Origin: an uncultured Clostridium sp.
GTDB lineage: Bacteria; Bacillota; Clostridia; Lachnospirales; Anaerotignaceae
DNA: 7,162 bases
Direction: 5' to 3'
Assembly: GCA_947246775.1 (NCBI GenBank)
Contig: CAMXTM010000099.1
Coordinates: 1-7,162, forward strand
In this document: positions 1 to 6,935 of the stretch, piece by piece
Layout: each line of letters opens with the position of its first letter
Position numbering within the stretch: the stretch's first letter is position 1
Notes under the pieces: model-generated
What the model was told of the DNA's origin: nothing
The model's input: only the letters and a program-made list of their open reading frames with translations
Databases searched by the model: none
Made by a program: the position numbers and the translations under genes

Positions 1-636
1 ATTATGAAAGAATATGGTGTCAATCGAATTTCTATTAATCCGCAGACAATGAATCAAAAGACATTAGATTTGATAGGGAGAAAACATAGCGTAGAAGAAA
101 TAAAGGAAATATATTGGCAGGCTAGGGAAATGGGCTATGATAATATCAATATGGATTTGATACTAGGACTACCTGAAGAAACGGTAAAAGATGTAGAATA
201 TACGATGGAACAAATGCAGAAGTTAAAACCAGATAATTTAACAGTACATACATTGGCTGTCAAAAGGGCATCACGATTAAAAGAAAATTTTGATTTATAT
301 ACCTTAACAAAAGCAGAGGAACTTGAAAAAATGCTTGTAGTAGCAGGGGAATATGCAAAGCAAATGAATATGAAACCCTATTATATGTATAGGCAAAAAA
401 ACATGGTGGGAAATTTTGAAAATGTGGGCTATTGCACAGCAGGAAAAGAGTGTATTTATAATGTACAGATTATGGAAGAAAAACAAAATATCCTTGCGGC
501 TGGCGCAGGAGCAAGCACAAAAATGGTATACCAGCCAGAAAATAGAATAGAAAGAGTATTTAATGTAAAAAGTGTTGATGATTATATATTGCGTATTGAT
601 GAAATGATAGAAAGAAAAAGAGAAGCATTGTTGTAA
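1..636 (+). CDS. hemZ: HemZ-type coproporphyrinogen dehydrogenase, C-terminal part (5' truncated)
   Basis: The reading frame is open at the left edge, so this is the C-terminal 211 codons or so of a longer gene; the ATG at 4 is most likely internal. The protein resembles the second half of the radical SAM enzymes of the HemN/HemZ family, which convert coproporphyrinogen III to protoporphyrinogen IX without oxygen. Visible family signatures are RISINPQTMN followed by LIGRKHS, the strand MDLILGLPEET, and the HemZ-like C-terminal block YMYRQKNMVGNFENVGY, then IYNVQIMEEKQ and AAGAGAS. The CxxxCxxC motif that binds the 4Fe-4S cluster would lie upstream of the window and cannot be checked. The stop at 634-636 is 21 bases before hisS, which suggests one transcript. 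The family is confident; whether the host actually makes heme with it is unknown, because related proteins have other roles. Confidence 0.85.
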   Translation: MMKEYGVNRISINPQTMNQKTLDLIGRKHSVEEIKEIYWQAREMGYDNINMDLILGLPEETVKDVEYTMEQMQKLKPDNLTVHTLAVKRASRLKENFDLYTLTKAEELEKMLVVAGEYAKQMNMKPYYMYRQKNMVGNFENVGYCTAGKECIYNVQIMEEKQNILAAGAGASTKMVYQPENRIERVFNVKSVDDYILRIDEMIERKREALL

Positions 637-643
637 AACATTT

Positions 644-660
644 AGGAGGGGAATAACTTG
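644..660 (+). promoter_or_regulatory. Strong ribosome binding site deciding the TTG start of hisS
   Basis: AGGAGGGG at 644-651 sits six bases before TTG at 658-660. No ATG in the hisS frame lies near it, and the residues after this TTG (AIQLVKGTKDLYG) are the normal conserved beginning of bacterial HisRS. The TTG is therefore the start codon. Confidence 0.85.
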
Positions 661-1908
661 GCGATACAATTAGTAAAAGGTACAAAAGATTTATATGGCA
701 GCGAAGTATTACAGTGGCAGGAATTGGAGCAAAAAATGCGTCAGTTGTGTGCTGTATTTGGGATTGGAGAAATGCGTACACCAATGTTTGAGTTTACAGA
801 ACTGTTTGCAAGGGGAGTCGGAGAGACAACAGATATTGTGCAAAAAGAGATGTATACCTTTACAGATGATGGCAATAGAAGTTTGACATTGCGTCCAGAG
901 GGAACAGCGGGTACAGTGCGTGCTTATATTGAGCATGGTATGCACAATCAGCCACAGCCTACAAAGTTATATTATATTTCTCCAACATTTCGTTGTGAAA
1001 ATACACAAGCGGGTAGACAAAGACAATTTCACCAGTTTGGCGTAGAAATGTTTGGTTCTTATAGTGCGGCACAAGATGCAGAAGCAATTTCTGTAGCAAC
1101 AACTTTGTTAGAGCAGTTAGGAGTAAAAAACGTAGAATTGCGTATTAACAGTTTGGGCTGTACAGAATGTAGAAATCGATATAATGAAAAACTAAAACAG
1201 TTTATAGCAGAACATATAGACAAACTTTGCGATACTTGCAAAGACCGTTATCAAAGAAATCCATTGCGTGTGCTGGACTGTAAAGAAAAAGGCTGTCAAG
1301 AAATTGTAGCACAAGCACCCTCTGTACTGGATTGTTTAGATGAAGAATGTACAACACATTTTGAAAAAGTGCAGTCTATCTTAAAAGAAATGGGTATTGC
1401 CTATACAGTTGACCCTAAAATAGTGAGAGGATTGGACTATTATACAAGGACTGTTTTTGAATTTGTATCAGATGGCTTGACAGTTTGTGGCGGAGGACGT
1501 TATGACCAATTAGTAGAGCAGTGCGGCGGAAAACCAACAGGAGCAGTAGGCTTTGGTATGGGTATAGAACGCCTTGTCATGATACTAGAAAAACAGTATG
1601 GACAAATAGAAAAAGAGAACAATCCATTGATTTATATTGGTTCTATGGGACAACAGGGACTGCTAAAAGCGCAGGCATTGACTTTACAAATGAGAAAAGC
1701 AGGCATTTATGCAGAATGTGATACAGTAGAAAGAAGTGTCAAGGCACAAATGAAATATGCCAATAAAATCAATGCTGTTTATTCTGTAGTGATTGGAGAT
1801 ACAGAAATAGAGCAAAATCAAGTAGAGCTAAAAAAAATTCAAGAGGGTACAAAGGAAAATGTTGCATTGAGTGATTTGCTGGAAATTATCAAACAAAAAA
1901 ATGCATAA
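658..1908 (+). CDS. hisS: Histidyl-tRNA synthetase
   Basis: This cytoplasmic class II aminoacyl-tRNA synthetase attaches histidine to tRNA-His. At 416 residues it has the usual bacterial HisRS length. Motif 1 starts around residue 41 (TPMFEFTELFARGVGETTD), followed by LRPEGTAGTVRAY at 78-90. Motif 2 is at about 105-132 (FRCENTQAGRQRQFHQFGVE). The histidine-specific motif RGLDYYTRTVFEF is at 257-269, and motif 3 is at 296-310 (AVGFGMGIERLVMIL). The C-terminal anticodon-binding domain spans about 324-412. The insertion domain carries paired cysteines (C168/C171, C191/C194, C208/C213), an arrangement I recall in clostridial HisRS; metal binding is possible but not shown. It starts with TTG behind a strong ribosome binding site, lies 21 bases after hemZ, and is followed by an intrinsic terminator. 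All key residues appear intact. Confidence 0.97.
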   Translation: MAIQLVKGTKDLYGSEVLQWQELEQKMRQLCAVFGIGEMRTPMFEFTELFARGVGETTDIVQKEMYTFTDDGNRSLTLRPEGTAGTVRAYIEHGMHNQPQPTKLYYISPTFRCENTQAGRQRQFHQFGVEMFGSYSAAQDAEAISVATTLLEQLGVKNVELRINSLGCTECRNRYNEKLKQFIAEHIDKLCDTCKDRYQRNPLRVLDCKEKGCQEIVAQAPSVLDCLDEECTTHFEKVQSILKEMGIAYTVDPKIVRGLDYYTRTVFEFVSDGLTVCGGGRYDQLVEQCGGKPTGAVGFGMGIERLVMILEKQYGQIEKENNPLIYIGSMGQQGLLKAQALTLQMRKAGIYAECDTVERSVKAQMKYANKINAVYSVVIGDTEIEQNQVELKKIQEGTKENVALSDLLEIIKQKNA

Positions 1909-1914
1909 TACAAT

Positions 1915-1949
1915 AAAAAAGACCTTGAGGCTCGTCTTCAAGGCTTTTT
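1915..1949 (+). terminator. Intrinsic terminator after hisS
   Basis: An 8-bp stem pairs CCTTGAGG (1923-1930) with CTTCAAGG (1936-1943), with one G-U pair and a 5-base loop CTCGT. With A1922 bulged, G1921-C1944 and an A-tract paired to TTTTT (1945-1949) extend it. It lies 14 bases after the hisS stop and separates the housekeeping operon from the surface operon. The flanking A-tract would let it work on the other strand too, but no converging gene is seen. Confidence 0.9.
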
Positions 1950-2016
1950 GTGTGAATTTATAAAAAAATTAACAAAATATGGTGATGTTTTTTATCTAAT
2001 ATGATAGTAAATAATG

Positions 2017-2045
2017 TTGACAGAATATGTTGATAATTGTATAAT
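2017..2045 (+). promoter_or_regulatory. Consensus vegetative (sigma-A type) promoter of the surface operon
   Basis: TTGACA at 2017-2022 and TATAAT at 2040-2045 both match the consensus exactly, with the optimal 17-base spacer. The upstream stretch 1951-2016 is very AT-rich and could act as an UP element. Transcription would be expected to begin near 2052, giving a leader of about 57 bases with no riboswitch or attenuator that I can recognise. The match predicts strong vegetative transcription, though an operator for a repressor cannot be excluded by eye. Confidence 0.85.
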
Positions 2046-2090
2046 AAAAGTTGTGCGTATTATAAAAAATTTTAGAATAAAGAGAGCATA

Positions 2091-2111
2091 AGAGGGGGAA
2101 AATGGCATATG
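2091..2111 (+). promoter_or_regulatory. Ribosome binding site choosing the ATG at 2109
   Basis: AGAGGGGG at 2091-2098 is 10 bases before ATG 2109. Another ATG at 2102, in a different frame, is only 3 bases from the same G-run and opens a 63-codon frame without coding character. The 2109 start gives a perfect signal peptide, so it is preferred. Confidence 0.75.
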
Positions 2112-4133
2112 AAAGCAAAAAAAGCATTTGCTTTATTGTTAACAATGGGCATAAGTACAACAATTTTGCCTATGACAGTAAGTGCAGAAGAAATTGTGCC
2201 ATCAGAAATGACACAACAACAGCAAGAGGAACAACAGGAGCAAGCGGAGGAACAAACGGGGCAGTCGGAAACAGAAGAAGATGTAACGGCTGAGAGGGAA
2301 CAGCAAGACGAAAACGCACAACAGGAACAACAAACGGAACAGCAAGAACAACAAACAGAAGAAGAAAAAGAAGAAGAAGAAAAAGAACAACAACAAGAGA
2401 GTAAAAAGCCAGAAAAAATAACCATTACATTTGATGCGAATGGTGGGCAAGGGGAAGTACCAGAGACAATCAAACTTGCTGGGGAAGAAGAAGCCGTTTT
2501 GCCAGAAGATGTTGTTATTACAAAAGAAAATAAGTTATTTGTGGGCTGGAGTACAGAAAAAGAGAGTACAGAAGTACTATTTGCTACAGAGGACAAATTG
2601 ACAATAGAGGCTTTTCCAGAAGAGATTACAGAAAATGTAACTTTGTATGCTGTTTGGCAGGACATAAGAGATTACCAAATACTGTACGACTTGGGAAATA
2701 ATGAAATTATAAGAGAAAATACAAAAACAGGACAAACAGCACAAAACATTCCTACACAAAATAAAGAGGGGCAGGAAATTGTTGGCTGGAAAAATGCGAA
2801 TGATGAAGTAGTGGAAGTAGCACAAATAGAAAAAGAAGTTGTAACAGGAAATGTTGCTTATCGTGCGGTATATGACCCATCAGCATTGGAGCAGACAACA
2901 CAGCCAGAACAACCAGCACAAAATGAAAATACAAATATCGCATTAGAAACAGAAAAGCATATTAAATATATGGACGGAAGCGATGGCAACTTTTATCCAG
3001 AAAAGGCATTGACAAGAGCAGAAGCGTGCCAAATCTTGTATACCTTATTAAAACAAAAAGAAATGCCAACAAAAACATTTGAAGATGTTTCTAGCGATAG
3101 CTGGTATGCCAATGCAGTGACTACCCTTGCCACAATGGGAATTGTAGAAGGATATGGGCAAAATTTTGAACCGAACAGAGAAATGACAAGGGCAGAATTT
3201 TTGACTATATTGGGTAAAATATATCCATCTGATGGCACGATACTGACATTTTCTGATGTAGCAAGCGATAATTGGGCAATTAAGCCAATATCCAATGCAG
3301 CACAAAGAGGTTGGATAAATCCAGCAGAAGCAGTACGTCCTGATGAAAGCATTAAAAGAGAAGAAGCCGCAGTCATATTAAATAGAGTGCTTGGTAGAGC
3401 AGGCGATAAAAATAGCATAGATAATACAGAGGGCAGAATAAGGGAATTTTTTGATGTTGCACCAACACATTATGCTTACTATGATATCTTAGAAGCATCT
3501 GTAGTGCATGACTATCAAAAGACAGAAGCAGGGGAAGTTTGGACAGAGTTCCAAAAAGTGCCACTCAATATTGCACCAGGACTTTATAGTAAAAATGGCA
3601 CACTGTTTTATGTAGAAGAAAATGGAAGTTTAGCAAGAAATAAAACAATTGGCAATTTTGCATTTGATGAAAATGGCTTATATACTACAAATTATCAAAC
3701 ATTAGATAGACAGCTTTCTGAAATTGTGAGAACACAGACAAACGAAGAGATGACACAAGAGCAAAAGCTAAGAGCATTATATAATTATGTAAGAGATGAC
3801 TACCGTTATTTAAAAAGACCATTTGTGCAAAAGGGACAAGTTGGCTGGGAAGCAGAATATGCAGAGCCTATGATAGAAATGCATAAGGGAAATTGCTATA
3901 GCTTTGCAGCACTATATTACTATTTAGCAAAGCAAGTAGGCTATGATGCACATGCTGTTATCGGAACAGTAGGACATAATCATGCACCACATGGTTGGGT
4001 AGAAATTTCTATGGACGGCACTACATATTTATTTGATACAGAAATGGACATGGCATATAGATTGCGTGGAACATATTATGATTTATATAAAAAGACATAT
4101 AGCAATGCACCTTTTATATATGTGAAGTGGTGA
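2109..4133 (+). CDS. Secreted SLH-domain protein with C-terminal transglutaminase-like domain
   Basis: A 674-residue exported surface protein. Residues 1-26 form a signal peptide (KAKK, hydrophobic core, cleavage predicted after TVSA). Residues 35-100 are an almost pure Gln/Glu linker. Residues 103-183 (ITITFDANGG, LFVGWS, VTLYAVW) form a Listeria-Bacteroides/InlB-B-type beta repeat; 189-256 is a second, divergent copy. SLH modules run over about 284-435: TRAE occurs at 302-305 and 360-363, and a degenerate KREE at 416-419. FFDV at 447-450 begins what may be an SLH remnant. Residues 490-530 (LYSKNGTLFYVEENGSLA, then FAFDENGLYTT) resemble wall-binding YG-type repeats. The C-terminal 548-674 is transglutaminase-like with Cys596 (KGNCYSFA), His628 (PHGWVEI) and Asp643 (LFDTEMD). 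SLH domains normally bind secondary cell wall polysaccharide. The catalytic domain could cross-link, cleave or transfer on wall peptides or proteins; its substrate is unknown. This is the first gene of the operon. Confidence 0.9.
   Translation: MKAKKAFALLLTMGISTTILPMTVSAEEIVPSEMTQQQQEEQQEQAEEQTGQSETEEDVTAEREQQDENAQQEQQTEQQEQQTEEEKEEEEKEQQQESKKPEKITITFDANGGQGEVPETIKLAGEEEAVLPEDVVITKENKLFVGWSTEKESTEVLFATEDKLTIEAFPEEITENVTLYAVWQDIRDYQILYDLGNNEIIRENTKTGQTAQNIPTQNKEGQEIVGWKNANDEVVEVAQIEKEVVTGNVAYRAVYDPSALEQTTQPEQPAQNENTNIALETEKHIKYMDGSDGNFYPEKALTRAEACQILYTLLKQKEMPTKTFEDVSSDSWYANAVTTLATMGIVEGYGQNFEPNREMTRAEFLTILGKIYPSDGTILTFSDVASDNWAIKPISNAAQRGWINPAEAVRPDESIKREEAAVILNRVLGRAGDKNSIDNTEGRIREFFDVAPTHYAYYDILEASVVHDYQKTEAGEVWTEFQKVPLNIAPGLYSKNGTLFYVEENGSLARNKTIGNFAFDENGLYTTNYQTLDRQLSEIVRTQTNEEMTQEQKLRALYNYVRDDYRYLKRPFVQKGQVGWEAEYAEPMIEMHKGNCYSFAALYYYLAKQVGYDAHAVIGTVGHNHAPHGWVEISMDGTTYLFDTEMDMAYRLRGTYYDLYKKTYSNAPFIYVKW
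2211..2408 (+). repeat. Gln/Glu low-complexity trinucleotide tract within the SLH-protein gene
   Basis: About 66 codons are dominated by CAA/CAG and GAA/GAG, with imperfect repeated units such as GAACAACAG, GAACAACAAACGGAACAG and GAAGAAGAAAAAGAAGAAG. It encodes an acidic, hydrophilic and presumably extended linker between the signal peptide and the first folded repeat. The mostly triplet units mean slippage would usually change length without breaking the frame. Confidence 0.85.
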
Positions 4134-4142
4134 TAAAAGATG
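4129..4142 (+). promoter_or_regulatory. Ribosome binding site overlapping the upstream stop codon (MBOAT gene)
   Basis: GGTGAT at 4129-4134 matches the end of the 16S anti-Shine-Dalgarno complement and contains the TGA stop (4131-4133) of the SLH gene. The spacer to ATG 4140 is 5 bases. The overlap points to translational coupling. Confidence 0.65.
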
Positions 4143-5564
4143 GTTTTTAGTTCGGCAATATTTTTGTTTTGGTTTTTGCCCATTACATTTTTGCTTTATC
4201 ATGCAATACCAAATAAAAAGTGTAAAAATGTCGTATTAACAATAGCAAGTATTGTATTTTATGCCTTTGGGCAACTGCAATACTTGCCGTTGCTTTTATT
4301 TTCTGTATTTTGCAATTATATTTTTGGTAGAATGTTGACAGAAAGGCATAGCCCTAAAAAAACCAAAAAGATAATCTTGACCGTTGCCTTGTTCGTGAAT
4401 TTGGGACTGTTGTGCTTGTTTAAATATACGGACTTTTTTATAGAAAGTTTGAATACGATTTTTCATACAAATATAGCAAAAACAGGCATTGTGTTGCCGA
4501 TTGGAATTTCCTTTTTTACTTTTCAAGGTATTTCCTATGTTGTAGATGTGTATCGGAATCCGAGAGAGGGTACAAGGGACTTTTTAAAAGTGGTGTTGTA
4601 TATTTCATTTTTTCCACAGTTGATAGCAGGACCAATTATAAAATATCATGATGTTTCTAAGGAAATAGATGATAGAGTTTGTACCTTGCAGCAGACAGCC
4701 GAGGGTTTCAGACGTTTTACAATCGGGCTTGCAAAAAAAATGTTGCTGTCCAATGCAGTAGGATTGATAGCAGATACCGTTTTTGGCTTGCAGGCTTCCC
4801 AAATCGATATGCGTTTAGCTTGGCTGGGCGCAATTTGCTATGTATTTCAAATTTATTTTGATTTTAGTGGCTATAGTGATATGGCGATTGGCTTGGGGAA
4901 AGTATTTGGTTTTCATTTTAAAGAAAATTTCAACTATCCCTATACGGCTGATAGTATTAAAGAATTTTGGAGAAGATGGCATATTTCGCTTTCGTCATGG
5001 TTTCGGGATTATTTGTATATTCCGCTAGGCGGTAATCGTTTTGGAAAGTATAGAACAGCATGGAACAAGTTAATCGTATTTTTTGCAACGGGCTTTTGGC
5101 ATGGCGCAAATGTTACCTTTATTTTGTGGGGACTTTTTCATGGGCTTTTTTCTGTGTTGGAGCAGTATAATATCATACCAATACAAAAAATGAAAGGCAA
5201 TGTTGTAGGAAAAATGATAATGCATCTTTATACGATGCTAGTTGTGACAGTTGGTTTTGTGCTTTTTAGGAGTAGTAACTTGTCACAAGCTGCTATGATG
5301 ATTGCAAAAATGTTTACGCTGACACCAGCAACAGTAGAAAGTACCTTTTTGTTAACACAATCCCTTTCTAACTACAATATTTTTATTTTGTTGCTTTGTG
5401 TTGTAGGGAGTTTGGGCATTGTACCAAAGTTGCAGCAAAGGGGCATTTTGCAAAAAAATGTTGTAGAATATGGCAGTTATGCTTTTGCAATGGTATTTTT
5501 GGTGTTCAGTATCATTGATTTGTCTGCGTCCGCATTTAATCCTTTTATATATTTTCAATTTTAG
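4140..5564 (+). CDS. AlgI-type MBOAT membrane O-acyltransferase
   Basis: A 474-residue polytopic membrane protein of the MBOAT family (AlgI/PatA/DltB relatives). These proteins take an acyl group, usually acetyl, from a cytoplasmic donor and pass it across the membrane for O-acylation of an extracellular polymer. About 11-12 hydrophobic segments can be seen. The N-terminus MVFSSAIFLFWFLPITFLLY is typical of AlgI. Further family blocks are LPIGISFFTFQGISYVVDVYR (from 119), FFPQLIAGPI (157-166) and YFDFSGYSDMAIGLG (239-253). The two active-site histidines are present: His281 in EFWRRWHISLSSWFRDYLY and His321 in FFATGFWHGA. The C-terminus NPFIYFQF also fits. The length is normal. It starts 6 bases after the SLH gene and ends 10 bases before an AlgX-like gene, the usual partner. 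The family is certain; the acceptor polymer (wall polysaccharide, exopolysaccharide or peptidoglycan) is not determined by sequence. Confidence 0.95.
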   Translation: MVFSSAIFLFWFLPITFLLYHAIPNKKCKNVVLTIASIVFYAFGQLQYLPLLLFSVFCNYIFGRMLTERHSPKKTKKIILTVALFVNLGLLCLFKYTDFFIESLNTIFHTNIAKTGIVLPIGISFFTFQGISYVVDVYRNPREGTRDFLKVVLYISFFPQLIAGPIIKYHDVSKEIDDRVCTLQQTAEGFRRFTIGLAKKMLLSNAVGLIADTVFGLQASQIDMRLAWLGAICYVFQIYFDFSGYSDMAIGLGKVFGFHFKENFNYPYTADSIKEFWRRWHISLSSWFRDYLYIPLGGNRFGKYRTAWNKLIVFFATGFWHGANVTFILWGLFHGLFSVLEQYNIIPIQKMKGNVVGKMIMHLYTMLVVTVGFVLFRSSNLSQAAMMIAKMFTLTPATVESTFLLTQSLSNYNIFILLLCVVGSLGIVPKLQQRGILQKNVVEYGSYAFAMVFLVFSIIDLSASAFNPFIYFQF

Positions 5565-5577
5565 GTGTTGTGATATG
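5563..5577 (+). promoter_or_regulatory. Ribosome binding site overlapping the MBOAT stop codon
   Basis: AGGTG at 5563-5567 shares two bases with the TAG stop at 5562-5564 and lies 7 bases before ATG 5575. It supports this ATG over any in-frame start further upstream, such as 5470, which would overlap the MBOAT gene by about 95 bases and spoil the N-terminal signal anchor. Confidence 0.7.
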
Positions 5578-6903
5578 AATAAAAATGGTTTTTATGTTTT
5601 TTTTATTGGATTTTTTATGGCAGTTTGTGTATTGTTTTCAGGAGGAATGTTTTTTGTAGAACAGCCAAAACCAAGAGCAAATGAAATCTTGACAGCAAAA
5701 CCACTGTTGCGCTTGCCCGATGGCAGTATCAATAAACAATATTTGCAAAATGTAACAGATTATACCGCTGACCACTTTGCTTTTCGAGCAAATTTAATTA
5801 CAGCACATAATGTAATGCTTGCGAAGTTGTTTGATACTTCTGCATCAAAAGATGTTATATTAGGTAAAGAGGGCTGGCTTTATTATAAGCAGACAGAAAA
5901 TGACTATTTAGGCAAAGATGTTCTGTCAGACGATAAAATAGAAAATATTGCACATACCTTGCATATGACACAACAATATGTCACGCAAAAAGAGGCACAG
6001 TTTATTTTTTTTGTTGCACCTAATAAAAACAGTCTTTATGGCGAATATATGCCCTATGAAGGAAAAACATTTTCTAATGAAAGCAATGCAAAAAAGCTAA
6101 TTGCTGCGCTACAAAAACAAAATGTAAATTATATTGATTTTTTTAATTTATTTGGACAGCAAGATGAAATATTGTATCATAGATTGGATTCGCATTGGAA
6201 CAACAAAGGCGCAGCACTCGCAAGGGATATTATTATGGGAGATTTGGGCTTATCTGATGAAGTACAGTGGTATAATGAAAATTATAGTGTAGTAAAAAAC
6301 CATAAAGGGGATTTGTATGAAATGCTTTACCCTATGGGAAAAGAATTAGATGACAATGTTGTATTTGAAAAAGAATTTTCTTTTGTTGCGGATAGTGAAA
6401 TACACGCCGCAGATGATATACAAATTGATACAACAAAGGAGTCAAAACAACACTCTCTACTTTTGTTTCGGGATAGTTTTGGCAATGCCCTGTATCCTTT
6501 TTTAGCGGATAGCTTTGGGCATAGTCGATTTTCCAGAAAAATGCCTTACCCGATTACCATGATGGACGAATTAGGCGCAGATGTTGTTTTAATTGAAATA
6601 GTAGAAAGAAATCTTGCCAATTTGGCAAAATATGCCCCAGTCTTTCCTGCACCAGTAGTAGAATTGGACACCTTACAAGTGCAGCAAAGCGATTATACTG
6701 TTACAGTGCAGCCAAGTGATATGGCTGGTTATAGTTGTATCAAAGGAAACGTTTCCCAAAACGGAAATGTTTATATTCAGTGGCAAAATGTAGTTTATGA
6801 AGCGTTTCCTGTAGGAGATGGTGAGGGACAAGCATTTACGGCATATGTCCCAGAGGGAACAGAAGCTGATTTGCAAGCAGTTTTTGTCCAAAATAGAGAA
6901 TAA
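5575..6903 (+). CDS. AlgX/AlgJ-like SGNH O-acetyltransferase (DHHW-type), membrane anchored
   Basis: A 442-residue extracellular protein with an N-terminal signal anchor (about 6-27). It is related to AlgX/AlgJ, SGNH-fold enzymes that receive acetyl groups from an AlgI-type MBOAT protein and place them on a polysaccharide. Family landmarks in order are TADHFAFR (64-71), GKEGWLYY (97-104), FVAPNKNSLYGEYMP (146-160), the catalytic Asp-x-His motif RLDSHWNNKGA (Asp205, His207), and the nucleophile block LLFRDSFGNALYPFL with Ser301. All three catalytic residues are therefore present. Residues 331-345 (DELGADVVLIEIVER) close the SGNH domain. The last 80 or so residues (about 360-442) look beta-rich and may be a small carbohydrate-binding or accessory domain; I do not recognise them. 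The start was placed at 5575 because of the ribosome binding site and the signal anchor. It follows the MBOAT gene by 10 bases, the classic pairing. The substrate is unknown. Confidence 0.9.
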   Translation: MNKNGFYVFFIGFFMAVCVLFSGGMFFVEQPKPRANEILTAKPLLRLPDGSINKQYLQNVTDYTADHFAFRANLITAHNVMLAKLFDTSASKDVILGKEGWLYYKQTENDYLGKDVLSDDKIENIAHTLHMTQQYVTQKEAQFIFFVAPNKNSLYGEYMPYEGKTFSNESNAKKLIAALQKQNVNYIDFFNLFGQQDEILYHRLDSHWNNKGAALARDIIMGDLGLSDEVQWYNENYSVVKNHKGDLYEMLYPMGKELDDNVVFEKEFSFVADSEIHAADDIQIDTTKESKQHSLLLFRDSFGNALYPFLADSFGHSRFSRKMPYPITMMDELGADVVLIEIVERNLANLAKYAPVFPAPVVELDTLQVQQSDYTVTVQPSDMAGYSCIKGNVSQNGNVYIQWQNVVYEAFPVGDGEGQAFTAYVPEGTEADLQAVFVQNRE

Positions 6904-6915
6904 ATAAATGATAAA

Positions 6916-6935
6916 AGGGAGAAGAATTTGTTATG
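6916..6935 (+). promoter_or_regulatory. Ribosome binding site of the lipoprotein gene
   Basis: AGGGAG at 6916-6921 lies 11 bases before ATG 6933, slightly long but usable. No promoter or terminator is visible in the 29 bases after the AlgX-like gene, so the lipoprotein is probably in the same operon. Confidence 0.6.

Noticed and set aside
304..784. Minus-strand open frames across hemZ and the hisS start
   Set aside because: They are shadows of conserved + strand coding sequence in AT-rich DNA and show no family motifs or ribosome binding sites.
2102..2293. Small + strand open frame starting at ATG 2102
   Set aside because: Its start is only 3 bases from the G-run, it runs out of frame through the signal peptide and Q/E tract, and its translation has no recognisable features.
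2072..2665. A 197-codon open frame on the minus strand rich in Ser and Cys
   Set aside because: It is the reverse complement of the Gln/Glu tract and beta repeat of the SLH gene. The low-complexity composition removes stop codons, and there is no export signal or plausible ribosome binding site.
5470..5574. A 35-codon N-terminal extension of the AlgX-like gene
   Set aside because: It overlaps the conserved C-terminus of the MBOAT gene, lacks a good ribosome binding site, and would bury the signal anchor. The ATG at 5575 has AGGTG at the right distance.
6614..6628. Inverted repeat TTGCCAA-T-TTGGCAA
   Set aside because: Short, inside the coding region, encodes the repeated Leu-Ala-Asn-Leu-Ala pattern, and has no T-run; not a terminator or a convincing operator.
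6745..6756. Perfect 12-base palindrome GGAAACGTTTCC
   Set aside because: It lies inside the AlgX-like coding sequence, far from any start, with no second copy near a promoter; most likely a product of codon choice.
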